Shown: piece by piece, positions 32,336-44,745 of the stretch
Layout: every line of letters begins with the position of its first letter
Numbering within the stretch: the stretch's first letter is position 1
NCBI RefSeq assembly: GCF_950023065.1
Contig: NC_088680.1
Location: 38,366,559-38,430,558, forward strand
Direction: 5' to 3'
Origin: Planococcus citri
Lineage: Eukaryota; Arthropoda; Insecta; Hemiptera; Pseudococcidae
Length of the DNA stretch: 64,000 nt
Translations under genes and position numbers: made by a program
Notes under the pieces: model-generated
Database searches by the model: none
What the model saw: the letters and a program-made list of their open reading frames with translations, nothing else
Told to the model about the DNA's origin: nothing

Positions 32336-35080
32336 GATGTATTCTGTTTAATGGAAAATATGATTATCTATTTCGAGATTCACACAACTATTCTGCTAGG
32401 TCATGGAGTATTAAATTTGAAGTTTCTTCCCTTGAATCGTTTTAATCCTGAATTGCATATTGCAGCACATTGATAAATACGAGTAAAATGGTCCGAAATA
32501 CTTACTTACAGTAAAAGTTATTGAAACATTTTGAAAATTTCTAACGAAGTGAACACTTGGTGTATGCTGGAAAATTATCATACTTGTCATTTCACTAATC
32601 AAAAATTGTTTTAATTTGTTGCAGGTGAGTATCAAGGATATTTCAAGATGTTGATTTATTTGTTAGGTAGATCAAGAGTTGGTGAGTTAACGCTATATGT
32701 TAGTTGCTAAAAGTATCCCTTTTTGACTTGAAGTTGAAAGAAGGAAAACTTCACTTCTTTCCTGAAACACGCTGTATATAATATGTATTTTCTGATTGAT
32801 AAAAAGCTCACAAACAGACATTTTAAACGACAAATTAAGCGATGTGATGTTCCACCTCACACTTTTCACATTTCATTAGGTACCTAAATTTTTTAAAACT
32901 TTCTACGACTTTTAACCTCACCAAAAACACTTTCGCCGTGAAAATTGCCTCGACATATGGTTAGCAAAGCAAAGAGACGGAAAAACAAGCAAAAGGGCGA
33001 GAGGATCATTTGCATAATACGGATACGAAGGTCGTAATTTATATTCACTTACGCAATCGGCGGCAGATACGTATGTATGCGAATCTCTCCGGAGGTTTGT
33101 AGCCGAAACCGTTTCACAATATGTAACGTATTCGCGGGGTTCGCCGCTTCCAAATGTGGACCCCGTTTATCAAAGCAGAGGGGCCGGAACTGTTGTTAGT
33201 ATAATATTGTGTAAGGATATACGAACGTGTAAGATTACTGGTGCGGTATTATTGGCTAATTCGCGAGAGCCGTTGCGAGCATAAATTTGAATAACGCGTT
33301 TTAGTCAGTTAACGTTATGTTACGTTGCGTATATGTGTGAAATAATGATAATAAATGGCCGAAGACCTGGCGAAGAATCTGCCCTGCACCGCGCTTCTTC
33401 AGTTTTCACGAATACCTTGGCCGACGTCTCGTACGTACGCGTAAATTATAATTTATATATAGGGTTGACTCAACCTCGACCTGCTGCCCTATCTTCAGTT
33501 GCAGTATTATAGAAGGAAAGGTGCGATGAAATTTGATTAAATTCGCGTTAATCATTTTATGCAGGTTCGAGAAATGTCATCACGATACCTACCTGCCAGT
33601 CCACTAATTGGGAATTATTTTAGGGGGCGATGATTTACTGTATGTAGCTCGAAATCGAGGAATTCAACATGACGATGAAAAATTGCTAGCAACCGACCAA
33701 GAAGAGGTGGTATTTGCTGTTAGAGGGACCCGCATATCTTCATGGTTTACGTATATATTAAAGTATCTGATGCACAAATGTCGGCATTTTATTGCAAGTT
33801 GAGAAGCGTGTTTCGGAGTATAGACTAGGTGATACATTATACGTGTGGAAGAGTTTCGCAGCGCGAAAGATACGATTGGCATGTAACGTAAAGCAGAGAG
33901 GGTCTGAGATAGAGAGCCTGAAAAAAGCAACGACTCCCCGGAGTACTTTTTTACGTGTTTCGTAATTACACGGAAGTTAACCTGCTTCTCGTGTACAGGG
34001 TTTTATGTAAAATACGCGCCATATCTATTCGTAGGTGTGCGTTGTTCTTGATGTAGTACATGGTACTACATACGTCGGAAATCGCACTTCTTTCGTATTA
34101 TTTGCAATAAGCACTTGAACAGAACTATCGTTCGACTAGAAAATTGCTAATTAAAAGTTTACCGTTGAATGTGTTGAATGGTAGGTTGATGAAGAGGGCG
34201 TTTAGAAAGGAAAGAGTTGAGTGGAAGAGGAAATTGGAGCAGAAATTGTGTGTTTTTAGCAAGATGGAAGTACCTACACAGAGGTAAGTATCAAATTTTG
34301 AAAAAATTCCAGAGTCGTAAATTTTTGCTGGAGGCTCCAAATTGGCTGGAAAATGGTGGCAATCGATTCGAGAGGTCGACTTGGGAAGGTAGAAGAAATT
34401 TTGAGTAATTGGTTTCAGAAAATGAAGATTTTGAAAATTTGTTTGAAATTTAAGATTTCCAAAATGTAAAAAAAACACACAAATTTTTGTCATTTTCAAA
34501 AATTTGCCAAAAAACCAACTTCGACAGCTGAAAATTTGGTTCTGACGTCTGGGTGACATGCTATGGGGGGAGGGATATGAGGAATGGAATATGTACTAAA
34601 TTGGAGATTTTGTTAAATTGAGAACTCCTGGCGCAAACCCTGCTCATCTTCTCAGGGGTGTTTTTTTTTCAACTTTGAAAGATCGTGAAAATGAAGTGTC
34701 ATGTGTTACTCATAGATTTGAGAACTCTGATACAAAATAAAAAATTATCTTTTTCATTTAAGCTCTCGTTTTTCACCCTAGTCTCTCACTTCATTCAACA
34801 TCTCTGATTGGTAGGTTTCGTTACGAACCCTGACTTCTTAAAAATTATAAAAATCAAAGGTGAATAGATAATCGTAACTAATGAGTGCAAGTAATTTTGA
34901 GAATCTGGAAAATTAGACGACTCCTGGCGCAGAACCAGCTTCCTTCTTCAGAGTCAGAGTTGAAGTTGGAATGATTTTTTGGGGTCGAATGTTGAATTCA
35001 ACATGGCGGAAATTGGTTTTCATGATTTGAAAATTTTCTAGTGATACCTACATATTTCGTGTCCCTTAATGTTTCTTTAT
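32336..35080. other. Non-coding stretch
   Basis: Positions 32900-34100 are CpG-richer and non-repetitive. One frame at about 33625-33800 (GDDLLYVARNRGIQHDDEKL and on) has balanced composition and an upstream AG at 33623, but no family is recognised and no donor was found. The rest is AT-rich without recognisable features. Confidence 0.4.
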
Positions 35081-35082
35081 TA

Positions 35083-36011
35083 GGGGAGAGGGAGGATGTT
35101 CTGGACAAAAAAGTTTGAACCCGATTTTTGACTCCCAGTAATGTGGAAAAAATTGATCAAGTGCGGCAAACGATTCCTTTGGGTGACACATACCACATAT
35201 ATTTTTTGCAAATTTTTAAATACAAAACTGGTGGAGTAATTCAACTTTGAAAATATCGATGTTTTTGTCCAGAACATAACTTTGGGTGCCATGTTCTGGA
35301 CGCGAGGGTGCCATGTTCTGGACAGCATACAAATTGTACCTAAAATCAAAGATGTGGTATTCTAATCAAAGGAAAAACGATTGAAATTTATTAAAAAACA
35401 GTTTATGCGTTTATTCAGAACATTTAGGGCATTCTACAACCTCTTGGTTATTTTTTGAAAATCCGAGGCAAACATCATGCAAAAAAAAAAAAATGACACA
35501 TTTCGAAAATGACGCATATCCACGCAAAACCAAGCTTTCTTTCTTTATAGGCCAGTTTTCCAATCTTTCATGCATTTCTTCAGTTTCTGAGACAATGTAG
35601 GTATTCCATACATGTAATATAAGCAAAGTGTCCAGAACATCGCACCCCCTCATTTTGGAATCAATCGGAAATATTACGAGTTGAAAGCGTTCTAGGATGA
35701 ATATCACCAATTCACGTTATAAAGTCAGGTTCACTACTTTCATAATTGCCTGCAGTTTTTTCTCCGGTCGTTTCTTCTTTTCAAAATATTGAAAACTAAA
35801 AAAAGTTGTCGGCGAAAAAATCACACACGTTTTAAACAAAGTCACATATTTTTTTGATAAGAACTGCCAGGGGAATGTTTGTCAGTGCAAACGCATGTAG
35901 TATCACAATGCCACGTACTTTAATGAAAAAATAATTTTTAGGCACAGTCAAAGTGGTCAAACTAGATTTCGTCCAGAACATCACCCTGTCCAGAACATCC
36001 TCCTTCTCCCC
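35083..36011. mobile_element. TA-flanked MITE with repeated GTTCTGGAC motif, 929 bp
   Basis: Inverted ends are GGGGAGAGGGAGGATGTTCT at the left and, reverse-complemented, GGGGAGAAGGAGGATGTTCT at the right; the match continues through GGAC. TA flanks both ends (35081-35082, 36012-36013). The terminal word ATGTTCTGGAC, or its complement, recurs inside: near 35268, 35291, 35311, 35627 and 35972, with a weaker copy near 35414. TA targeting suggests a Tc1/mariner-like mobiliser. No transposase is encoded. Confidence 0.82.
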
Positions 36012-36194
36012 TACTTCTAATACAGGTTTTCTTCTTATTCAGAATCATTTTTGTGCGATGAGTAAACACAATGTTGCCAAATTGATGAGGTACATATTTT
36101 AAAGATTGTAAAAAATATCCATTTTTCAACCAAAAAATCTTCCATTCCTGAAATAGCGTTTTTCATTGTTTTTAGTGATTTAAAATGTTAATAT

Positions 36195-36759
36195 AAACTA
36201 GATAACCCGTTTTTCGCGCATACTGCGCTCCTCTTCTAGACGTGAATTGTTCATTTTGAAAATTTTGAAAGTATCTTTTTTCGCCTATAATTCCCAAAAA
36301 GTCTTGCTTTTTGCTAACATTGTTATTGTTGCTTTTTGCCGGAAATTGTGAAAGTTTATGGCTGTTTTAATAATTGACAGAAAAAAAATTGTTTCAAAGC
36401 AAAAATTCCAATAATTCTTACTTTTTCATCAAAAATAACCCAAAGCGTAAATTGTTCTCTAAAATATCCTGAAAAGCATCACTCTGTCATCGCTTTATCA
36501 TTCATTAAAATAATGTCCTACTTTTCTACAAAAATTGAAAAAAAGTATCAGCTTTCTTATAACAATTGCCTGAAAAGTCATGGTTTCATTTAAAGTTGGC
36601 AAAAATTTCAAGTTTTAGGCAAAATTGCGAATTAGGCTACCTACTTATCACTTTTTTAGCAGAATTTGCTGAAAAATTCCAAAAATACTTGTTTTTTTTC
36701 TACAGTTGAAATGAAACTAACACATTGGATTGGATCTAATACCACATAACTGAAAATTT
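36195..36759. repeat. Left part of a complex repeat block (degenerate minisatellite)
   Basis: The block seems to start at AACTAGATAACCCGTTTTTC near 36197, a style of boundary seen at the edges of dispersed arthropod repeats. It is then filled with drifted units of the same AAAAAGTCTTGCTTTTTGC / CAAAAATTG family described at 28980-29680. It contains no coding content. Confidence 0.45.
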
Positions 36760-38896
36760 CAAAGTTTCACTTAACTTTGACCTGGAACTTTTTTAAGCTT
36801 TCTTCAAAACTGCGAATGTGTCAAAATGTATTTTATGGCAAGCTTTTTCTAAGCAGACTATGAGTACTCTAAATATTGGTTCGGTACTGGAGAATACTTC
36901 AATAAAATACTTACTTAACACAATTTTAGAAATATTCCAAGATTTCCGAGTCAAAAATGCAATTAGGAATTTCCTTAAAACGTGATTCTAATTTTGTCAA
37001 GGACTCACAAAAAAAATTCAACCCCTCAGTTGAAAAATCTAAACTCCTACATATAACAGTAGAGATTTTCCCAAATAGTCCAAAACTTGCATAAGTTGAT
37101 GAAAAAGTGAGATGCTACATAGATATAACCACTCCAGAACTCAAAAAAATGAAACCATGGTTCCAGGATTAATTTTGATACCCAATGTGCTAAAAATAGC
37201 ACTTTTTCATGTGTACATCAACACCGTTGTTTTTCTGTTTTGAGCTATTTAAAAACTTTTTAAAGCTCCCTTCAGAAACTTTTCAATTTTTGATAAAAAC
37301 CATCACCACTAAAGTTTAAAAGCTATTTTCAAATTAAAATATTATTGAGTAGTAGAGAATACTGATTGTATGAAGCTTTTTCATGTTTTTTAAGCTTTAG
37401 GATTTCATTTAAGTTTTCTTCAAAACTGCGAATGTGTCAAAATGTATTTTATGGCAAGCTTTTTCTAAGTAGACTATGAGTACTCTAAATTGGTTCGGTA
37501 CTGGAGAATACTAATTTTTTATGTCATATCTGAAGCTTTCTAAAAAATTTTCAGCTTTAAGCTTTCTTCAAAATTTCACGAATATGGTCAAAAAGTATTT
37601 TTTGGCAAGCTCGATATAGGTAGACTATACATACTTTAAAATATTCATTGGGCACTGGAGTATTCTAATTTTTACATCATATCTGAAGTTTTTTGAACTT
37701 TTTTCAGCTTTAAGCTTCTTCAGAATTTTGCGAATATGGTCAAAAAGTATTTTTTGGGGAGCTCTTTTTAGGGAGACTATACATACTTAAAATATTCATT
37801 GGACACTGGAGAATTTTAATTGTTCCTTATGAAGTATGACGCTTTTTGAACTTTTTAAAGCTTTAAGCTCCTCCATGACTTACCCCACAACCTCACCAAA
37901 AAAATAACTCCAGACTACGACCTCGAAAACATATCAATCGACATATCACACAATAATATAAGAAACATTTGACATTTGAGCTTTTTTGAACTTTAAGCTT
38001 TTTTCAAAACTTTACGAATATGGTCAAAAAGTATTTTTGGCAAGCACATTCTAGGTAGGCCATACATACATACATTAAAATAGTTATTGGGTACTGAAAA
38101 ATTCTAATTGTTTATGTCATGTATAACGTTTTTTGAACTTTTTCGAGCTTTGAATTTTTTCCAAAATTCTACAAATATGGTCAAAAAACATTTTTTGGCA
38201 AGCTCTTTCTAGGTACACTATACGTACTTGCGCGTATACATCGACACAGTCATTTATACTGCCTTGAACTTTTTGAGCTTTTTGAAGCTTTTCAAAGCTT
38301 TAATCAGAACATTCCAAAGTTTTGATACCACAACCCCACCAAAAAACTGACTCCAGATTCGAACTCTACGACCTCGAAAACATATCAATTGACATATTAC
38401 ACATTATAATATAAGGAAAATTTGACATTTGAGCTTTTTTGAGCTTTAAGCTTTTTTCAAAACTTTACGAATATGGCCAAAAAGTAGTTTTTGGCAAGCA
38501 CTTTCTGGGTGGACCTCTTACGTAATTTAAAATGTTTATGGGGTATTGAAGAATTCTAATTGTTTACGTCATGTACAAAGCTTTTTCAACTTTTTCGAGC
38601 TTTAAGCTTTTTATAAAACTTAACAAATATGGTCAAAAAGTATTTTTTGGCAAGCTCTTTCTAGGTGGACCATACGTACTTTCGCGTATACATCGTCACG
38701 CTTGTTTATACTGTATCAATTTTTGAGCTTTTTGAATCTTTTGAAAGCTTTTTTCAAAACTTTTTGAACTTTTGACCAAAACCTGCACATCTACGGGTCA
38801 AAAGCTTTTTTTTGAGACATCGTTGAACAAAATCGGTTCGGCAGTTCTTTCAAACGAACGATCACAAAAAAAAACACCTTGCTATTAATATATAGA
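36760..38896. repeat. Tandem array, diverged units with GAATATGGTCAAAAAGTATT core
   Basis: Units carry the ordered words CTTTAAGCTTTCTTCAAAA, CGAATATGGTCAAAAAGTAT, TTTTTGGCAAGCTCTTTCTA and TACTGGAGAATTCTAATT. They start near 36790, 37405, 37560, 37725, 38000, 38155, 38455 and 38610. Spacing is roughly 155-170 bp where adjacent, and identity between units is moderate. The array closes at 38840-38896 with a CAAAATCGGTTCGGCAGTTC ... ATTAATATATAGATT end that is repeated at the close of the next array. Confidence 0.65.
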
Positions 38897-39955
38897 TTGA
38901 GCTTTTTTTGAGTTTTAAAGCACACACTTTTTGTGAACTTTTTTCTTCAACATTTGACTTTTTTAGATGCTCTTTCAAGGTATAATATACGTACTACTGT
39001 GAATACGTGACATATGCTACATATAGGCTAAAATCAATTATTGAGCTTTTTTGAGCTTTATGGCACAACTTTTTTGTAAACTTTTTTTTTGACATTGGAC
39101 TTCTTTCGATGCTCTTTCAAGGTGTAATATACATATTTCTCTATATGTCGAATGTATGTACTACGTATAGGCTAAAATCAATTATTGAGCTTTTTTGAGC
39201 TTTAAGGCACAACTTTTTTGTGAACTTTTTTCTTCAACATTTGACTTTTTTAGATGCTCTTTCAAGGTATAATATACGTACTACTGTGTATACGTCGAAT
39301 GCGCTACGTATGGACAAAAATCAATTATTGAGCTTTTTTGAGCATTACGGCGCAACTTTTTGAACTTTTGATTAAAACCTGCACATCTACGGGTTAAAAG
39401 CTTTTTTTTGAGACTTCGTCGATCAAAATATAATATACATATTTCTCTATATATGTCGAATGCACTACGTATAGGCTAAAATCAATTATTGAGCTTTTTT
39501 GAGTTTTATGGCGCAACTTTTTTGTGAACTTTTTTCTTCGACATTTGACTTCTTTTGATGCTCTTTCAAGGTATAATATATGTACTTCTCTGTATACCTC
39601 AAGTTGGCTACGTATAGACAAAAATCAATTATTGAGCTTTTTTGAGCTTTAAGGCACAACTTTTTTGTGAACTTTTTTCTTCAACATTTGACTTTTTTAG
39701 ATGCTCTTTCAAGGTATAATATACGTACTACTGTGTATACGTCGAATGCGCTACGTATGGACAAAAATCAATTATTGAGCTTTTTTGAGCTTCACGGCGC
39801 AACTTTTTGAACTTTTGATTAAAACCTGCACATCTACGGGTCAAAAGCTTTTTTTTGAGACTTCGTCGATCAAAATCGGTTCAGCCGTTCCTGAGATCTC
39901 GCTGTCACAAGAATCCGGTCATAATTTTAATATATAGATTAGCTAAATTAAAAGA
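38896..39955. repeat. Tandem satellite-like array, period about 144 bp
   Basis: The word TTGAGCTTTTTTGAG recurs at about 38896, 39041, 39184, 39328, 39489, 39632 and 39775. Four of the intervals are 143-144 bp and one is 161. Each unit continues with TGTGAACTTTTTTCTTC, CAAGGTATAATATACGTACT and a CGTCGAATGCGCTACGTA(T)-like stretch. Neighbouring units are very similar, so the array is younger than the one to its left. It ends at CAAAATCGGTTCAGCCGTTC ... TTTTAATATATAGATT, matching the end of the preceding array. Confidence 0.75.
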
Positions 39956-41353
39956 TTCCAAATTGATTGCATGAAAAAGTATGTGGAACAGTTATTACCA
40001 GGAGATTGAATTTCAGCCATTCACAATTATTTGAGCAGACGGAAAATTTTCCAAAAAAATTTTTTTTTCGGATTTTCTGAATGCCTTCTAACATATTGAA
40101 AAATTCTAAAAGAATATGGATTCTGAAACTCTGAATTTTTTATTTTTCTAAACGTCAAAATAACTAGCAAAAAATTAGGAATTTTGTAAAAATGAATGGA
40201 AGGGGGAGATTCGTAAATTTTTAATCCTGAAAATGTCCTTCTTTTTAGTTTTCACTTTTCAGATTTTGTTGGGCACCCTGGTATGACAATAGGATAATTG
40301 CATCCCTCCTGCTGATCATTGACACAACTTTTTTCTTAGAAGGAACAGTCACCAGCCAAAATTTCAAGTACAGAAATGCATTTTTCGGTTTTTGGTGAAT
40401 TTTTGAAAATCAAATTCAGGCCAAAAATGAGAAAAAATCAAAATTTTACCAAATTGACCAGAAAAGGTGAAATTTGGGATATGCTCCATTTTCAAGCCGG
40501 GAAAATCGATTTAAAACGGTTTCAAACCGCTTTGAGCAGTTCTGGAGCCTCCAGAAGATTTTGAAAGGTGAAATTTCCAAAAAAAAATCATCAAATGACG
40601 TTGGAAATCCAAAATTTACGCTTCACTCCAACTTAAGCACGTTATTAAGTCAATTTTTGGTGGGTTTAAGTCATTTTGAAGACTCCAGCGCTTTTTGAAA
40701 ATTCTTGGGGTCTCCAGCAGATTTTTGAAACTTTGAATTTCACACAAAATTTCATCAAATACAGTTGGCAAGCCGGAATTTATTCTGTAAACCAAGTGCA
40801 ATACATGAAAAACCTCACTCAGTTGAATTCAAAATCGAAATCAGGGACGTTTATTATTCTGTAGTTGATGCAAATATTGTCAAATCTATGAAAACTCTTC
40901 TGGATTTATTTCTAAAATTATTCAAGGTAAGTAGGTACATATACTCTTGAAATTCAAAAAAATTGCTAGAAGCCAGAATCTTAAATTGTACGTATTACAA
41001 AGGATCGAAAGAAATCAGGAATTCAGTTTGTTTGAAGTTTGAACCTTTTTGTTCTATGTGTACTTACCAAAATTAGCCCTGAAGCAATTTTCACTCTCTT
41101 TTCAGTCATTTTGAAGCCATTAAATAATTTTTATATTCTTTTCGCAAGATTTTCCTTCTTTTTTTTCAAATTGTAAAACTAATTTGAATACTTAGCTAAA
41201 AATTTAGATTTGAGACTTTTGCATTTGTTTTTTTCTCTCTATATTAAAAAATCAAAACCCGTCAAACAACTTCTGGACGAGAGCGAACGACTCGGAAGTC
41301 GGAGATGTGTTAGTAAAGCGTTTACAAGACGTTTACAAGACGCTGTATGTTTG
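39956..41353. other. Non-coding stretch with old dispersed repeat
   Basis: No gene is supported. About 40340-40500 is similar to 28740-28900, indicating a dispersed repeat. Open frames around 40380-40950 overlap each other on both strands without any family motif. Confidence 0.4.
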
Positions 41354-41431
41354 TGGTAGTGAGAGCCGAAATTCACCGAAAATGTTCGAGTGGTGGAATT
41401 GCAACGTGACGTGTATTAACATAGTACTGTG
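41354..41431. repeat. Direct repeat copy, with the empty site of the hairpin element
   Basis: The sequence GTGAGAGCCGAAATTCACCG...ATGTTCGAGTGGTGGAATTG...GACGTGTATTAACATAGTACTGTG matches 42177-42239 joined directly to 42602-42614. The second copy carries the 354-bp hairpin element exactly between GTACTAAC and ATAGTACTG. The pair thus shows the target before and after insertion. Confidence 0.8.
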
Positions 41432-42239
41432 CAGTAAGGAACAGGAGAAAGGAGAACGGACAGTGTAGGTGATGAAAGAAGGTAGAGGGACAAGGAGAGC
41501 GGGAAAGCAGTACATTATATTGAAAGAACTGGTCTGGTTCAAGTACAGGAGAGAAGGAGAAGGATAGATGAAGCGAGGATGCGGATATCACTAGATCGCC
41601 GAAGTACGTCCTGCTATTTTTTGATGGGAGGGGGGGGGGGATATGGTTGCGAATTTTCGTAGTTCCCGCGTTATAACGAATTCGTTCTGCAGTGCCATCG
41701 TGGGCAAGAATCCATCGACGCTCAAAAAATGTTATGTGACTTCAATCATCCTGAGGCATCGGTTAGATTTAGTTTTGAGATTTTAAATTTAAACTTTCAG
41801 GATTTTATTAAATTCAACTGTATATCGTTATTATGACTGGTTGATTTTTTTGTGAGTTAAAGGAGCCAATTGCTTCGCAAAACTCGAAATTTACGGATTT
41901 TGAAAAAATCATGGGCATAATAGATGTTTAGACCCTAAATAAAAAAGAGTGAGTTTTAATTTCAGTTGTTTAAGGTAGTTTTCAGATTCTACTGACTTTT
42001 TTACATAAACAAATTTCCCTGATTTTTGATTTTCAAAGTTTCAAGTGCGTACGACTAATTTTTCTTTTTAATGTTTGATATTCGAAAAATTCAATTTGAA
42101 CTTCGAGTGAACACAGTTCCGTGTGTTTTTTTCGCAAAACAATAGTATGTTGCTACGAATTCTTGAAGTACACAGTGGTGAGAGTTGAAATACACTGAAA
42201 ATGTTCGAGTGGTAGAATTGCAAGGTGACGTGTACTAAC

Positions 42240-42593
42240 CATCGACTTTTATTAACCTAGACCGCTAATCATACGCGAAAAAAACAATTGGTTATGTCGC
42301 CAACTCTGTGTAATAAACAAACGCAACTGCACATGCGTCAACAACTGATGATGTGAGTGTGTGTGTATATGTGTGTATATTGCAGTTAGTGATTGAGTTC
42401 AGTTTACGGTAAGGGTAAACCGGGGTAAACTCAACTCAACTACTAACAGCAATATACACACATATACACACACACTCACATCATCAGTTGTTGACGCATG
42501 TGCAGTTGCGTTTGTTTATTACACAGAGTTGGCGACATAACCAATTGTTTTTTTTCGCGTATGATTAGCGGTCTAGGTTAATAAAAGTCGATG
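42240..42593. mobile_element. Near-perfect hairpin (foldback) element, 354 bp, 8-bp target duplication
   Basis: The arms 42240-42389 and 42443-42593 are reverse complements of each other over about 150 bp with only an A-run length difference and one or two substitutions. The outer end is CATCGACTTTTATTAACC. The 53-bp loop (42390-42442) is itself partly palindromic (GTTTAC...GTAAAC). The direct 8-mer GTACTAAC flanks both ends (42232-42239, 42594-42601), and the paralogous copy at 41354-41431 lacks the insert. An 8-bp duplication fits hAT, P or Merlin-like transposases; the terminal sequence does not settle which. The near identity of the arms points to a very recent insertion or arm conversion. 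Confidence 0.93.
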
Positions 42594-42727
42594 GTACTAA
42601 CATAGTACTGTGTTTGTAGTGGTGAGCCTTACATTCAAGCATGTTAGGCTGTTAGAGCTGACGTCACAACGTAATGCACTGATTTTTTTTGTTTTTATAA
42701 AGGAAGAAAAAAAAATGTAAGGAAAGT

Positions 42728-42845
42728 AAAATTCTCTACAAAATTAGGTATGTTTGAAAGTGCAATAGAAAACAAGATTTTAAAGCTCAAGTACAAAAAA
42801 ATATGAAATATCAATTTTTTCCAGAAGTTTTCTTCTATCACGCAG
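42728..42845. repeat. Dispersed repeat, copy 1
   Basis: The segment AAATTCTCTACAAAATTAGG...AGTGCAATAGAAAACAAGAT...TATCAATTTTTTCCAGAAGT...CGCAGAT recurs closely at 45636-45731. A more diverged copy sits near 44813-44930. The copies bracket the palindrome at 43191-44745, so they may be flanking parts of one larger duplicated unit. Confidence 0.65.
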
Positions 42846-43190
42846 ATGACATTTAAACCCACCCTACTTTGTACAGAAACTTTACTTCGCAATGCTATAT
42901 ATTTAATTTCATCTTACATAGATTTTCCTTTAGTTGTTGAAAGAAAAAAACTACGCTTCTTTACCGTCACATGGCAACCATTTAAATGATGGAGGTTATC
43001 TGAAAAATACATAAAGGCTATAGGCGCCTAAGAGGGGTGAAATGGTCCCCGAAAACGTTCGAGTTGATATTAGCATGGAAGGTAGGTACCATTGAGAAAC
43101 TTCCGCGTGGAAAGTTTCAAATCCACACCCCTTCCCCTTTTTGGGGAACCCCACTTTTCTGAAACTTCAATAACACGTTTCTCAGACCCA

Positions 43191-44745
43191 TTTCAACAGA
43201 TTTTGAAAATTTTTCAGTACGTTATGTATATCTTTATAAGGTTTCCCCACAAAAATTTTCAACCCCCTCCCCTCATTATTTAACCCTCAAGATGGCGTTT
43301 TTTTTCATTTTTTTATGCATATCAAGAATCAAGATTGCGAGGTACAGTTTTAGAAACGCGTTTTTTGGATGTAATTTTGACCCCCAAACGTCATGTACTT
43401 TTTTCGACATTTTTTCAATGGCGCGGCGTGCTGAAAAGTTGGAAAAATGTGTCTTAAGGGGGGGGAGTGAAATGGGAATTTTGGCAAATATAAATATCAA
43501 TGAGTAGGGTGTCGTTTTCTTATGATTCGGTACCGCTGGGCACGAATATGACGTCAGATTTTGTTTTACACTCACACAGCCCCTCCGGAGCCTAAGCCCC
43601 CCTCAATTTTTAATATTTGAAAAATAAACTTACTTTGATTTCATCATCACTTGACAGAAAATTTTTAGAAATTCATATTTAAAAAAAAATGATAAGAAGA
43701 AAAAAATGAATAAATGGGAAGTACAAAAATTGTTATTTAAAATGTGAAAAAACAAATCATTTCCTCTTAAAAATAGGTACTTCAATATTTTTCAGAAGGG
43801 AGTGTCTCAAATTTTGTTTCATGATTAAAAAAATAGAAGAAGTTAGTAGACTACAAAGTGTCAAACAAACAGGACGTCATGTAAAAAAGAGGAAAACAGC
43901 AGAACTTTCTGGAGTGAAGGACAACTTTTTCAAATATTTTAAACGTTGGGAATCAAATGAAACCATAATTCATCACTTTTCAGTCTTTACTGAGAAATTG
44001 TTATGGAATAAAATTAAAAACGGCTCAAATCATTCGATTTTCTGACTTCGAGGAGGTGAGTTGAGTTGATAGCGTTTTTATCAGTTTATTCATTAATAGC
44101 GACCTCTGGCGTGTATTTTGATATGTCACATGCTTTTTTCTTCACGCATATTTCGCGAATTTGCTCGGTGAGCATTATGCTCATAACATCACTAAGGCTG
44201 ATGGCTTCCCAGGGGCTATGTGAGTGTAGCAGAAAATCTGACGTCATTTTCGTGCTCAGCGGTATCGAATCATAAGAAAACGAGACTAAAATCATCAAAG
44301 TAAGTTTATTTTTAAAAATATTAAAAATTGAGGGGGGCTTAGGGCTCCGGAGGGGCTGTGTGAGTGTAAAACAAAATCTGACGTCATATTCGTGCCCAGC
44401 GGTACCGAATCATAAGAAAACGACACCCTACTCATTGATATTTATGTTTGCCAAAATTCCCATTTCACCCCCCCCCCCTTAAGACACATTTTTCCAACTT
44501 TTCAGCACGCCGCGCCATTGAAAAAATGTCGAAAAAAGTACATGACGTTTGGGGGTCAAAATTACATCCAAAAAACGCGTTTCTAAAACTGTACCCCGCA
44601 ATCTTGATTCTTGATATGCATAAAAAAAATGAAAAAAACGCCATCTTGAGGGTTAAATAATGAGGGGAGGGGGTTGAAAATTTTTGTGGGGATACCTAAT
44701 ACAGATATACATAACGTACTGAAAAATTTTCAAAAATCTGTTGAA
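43191..44745. mobile_element. Large foldback element, arms about 450 bp
   Basis: The left arm 43191-43640 is mirrored by 44290-44745 with high identity, for example TCAACCCCCTCCCCTCATTA against its complement at 44658-44680, and CGCGTTTTTTGGATGTAATT at 43359. The roughly 650-bp centre includes a directly repeated 75-bp piece (44211-44285 and 44351-44427: GGGGCT(A/G)TGTGAGTGTA...AATCTGACGTCAT). Sequence left of the palindrome (43018-43190) matches the outer arm of the element at 53538-54975, so this copy lacks its right outer part. Frames inside (for example 43821-44045) have no recognisable domain. Confidence 0.8.

Noticed and set aside
30893..32351. Multiple overlapping arginine-rich frames on both strands
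   Set aside because: They arise from GC palindromes (CGCCGGCG) that lack stops in every frame and show no protein-level signature.
33608..33802. 64-residue frame with balanced composition
   Set aside because: It lacks a recognised motif, a good start and a donor. It is kept only as a note in the interval description.
43276..44660. Mirror-image proteins at 43276-43575 (minus) and 44448-44660 (plus)
   Set aside because: They are the same sequence read from the two arms of a palindrome, with no domain and AT-rich chance composition.
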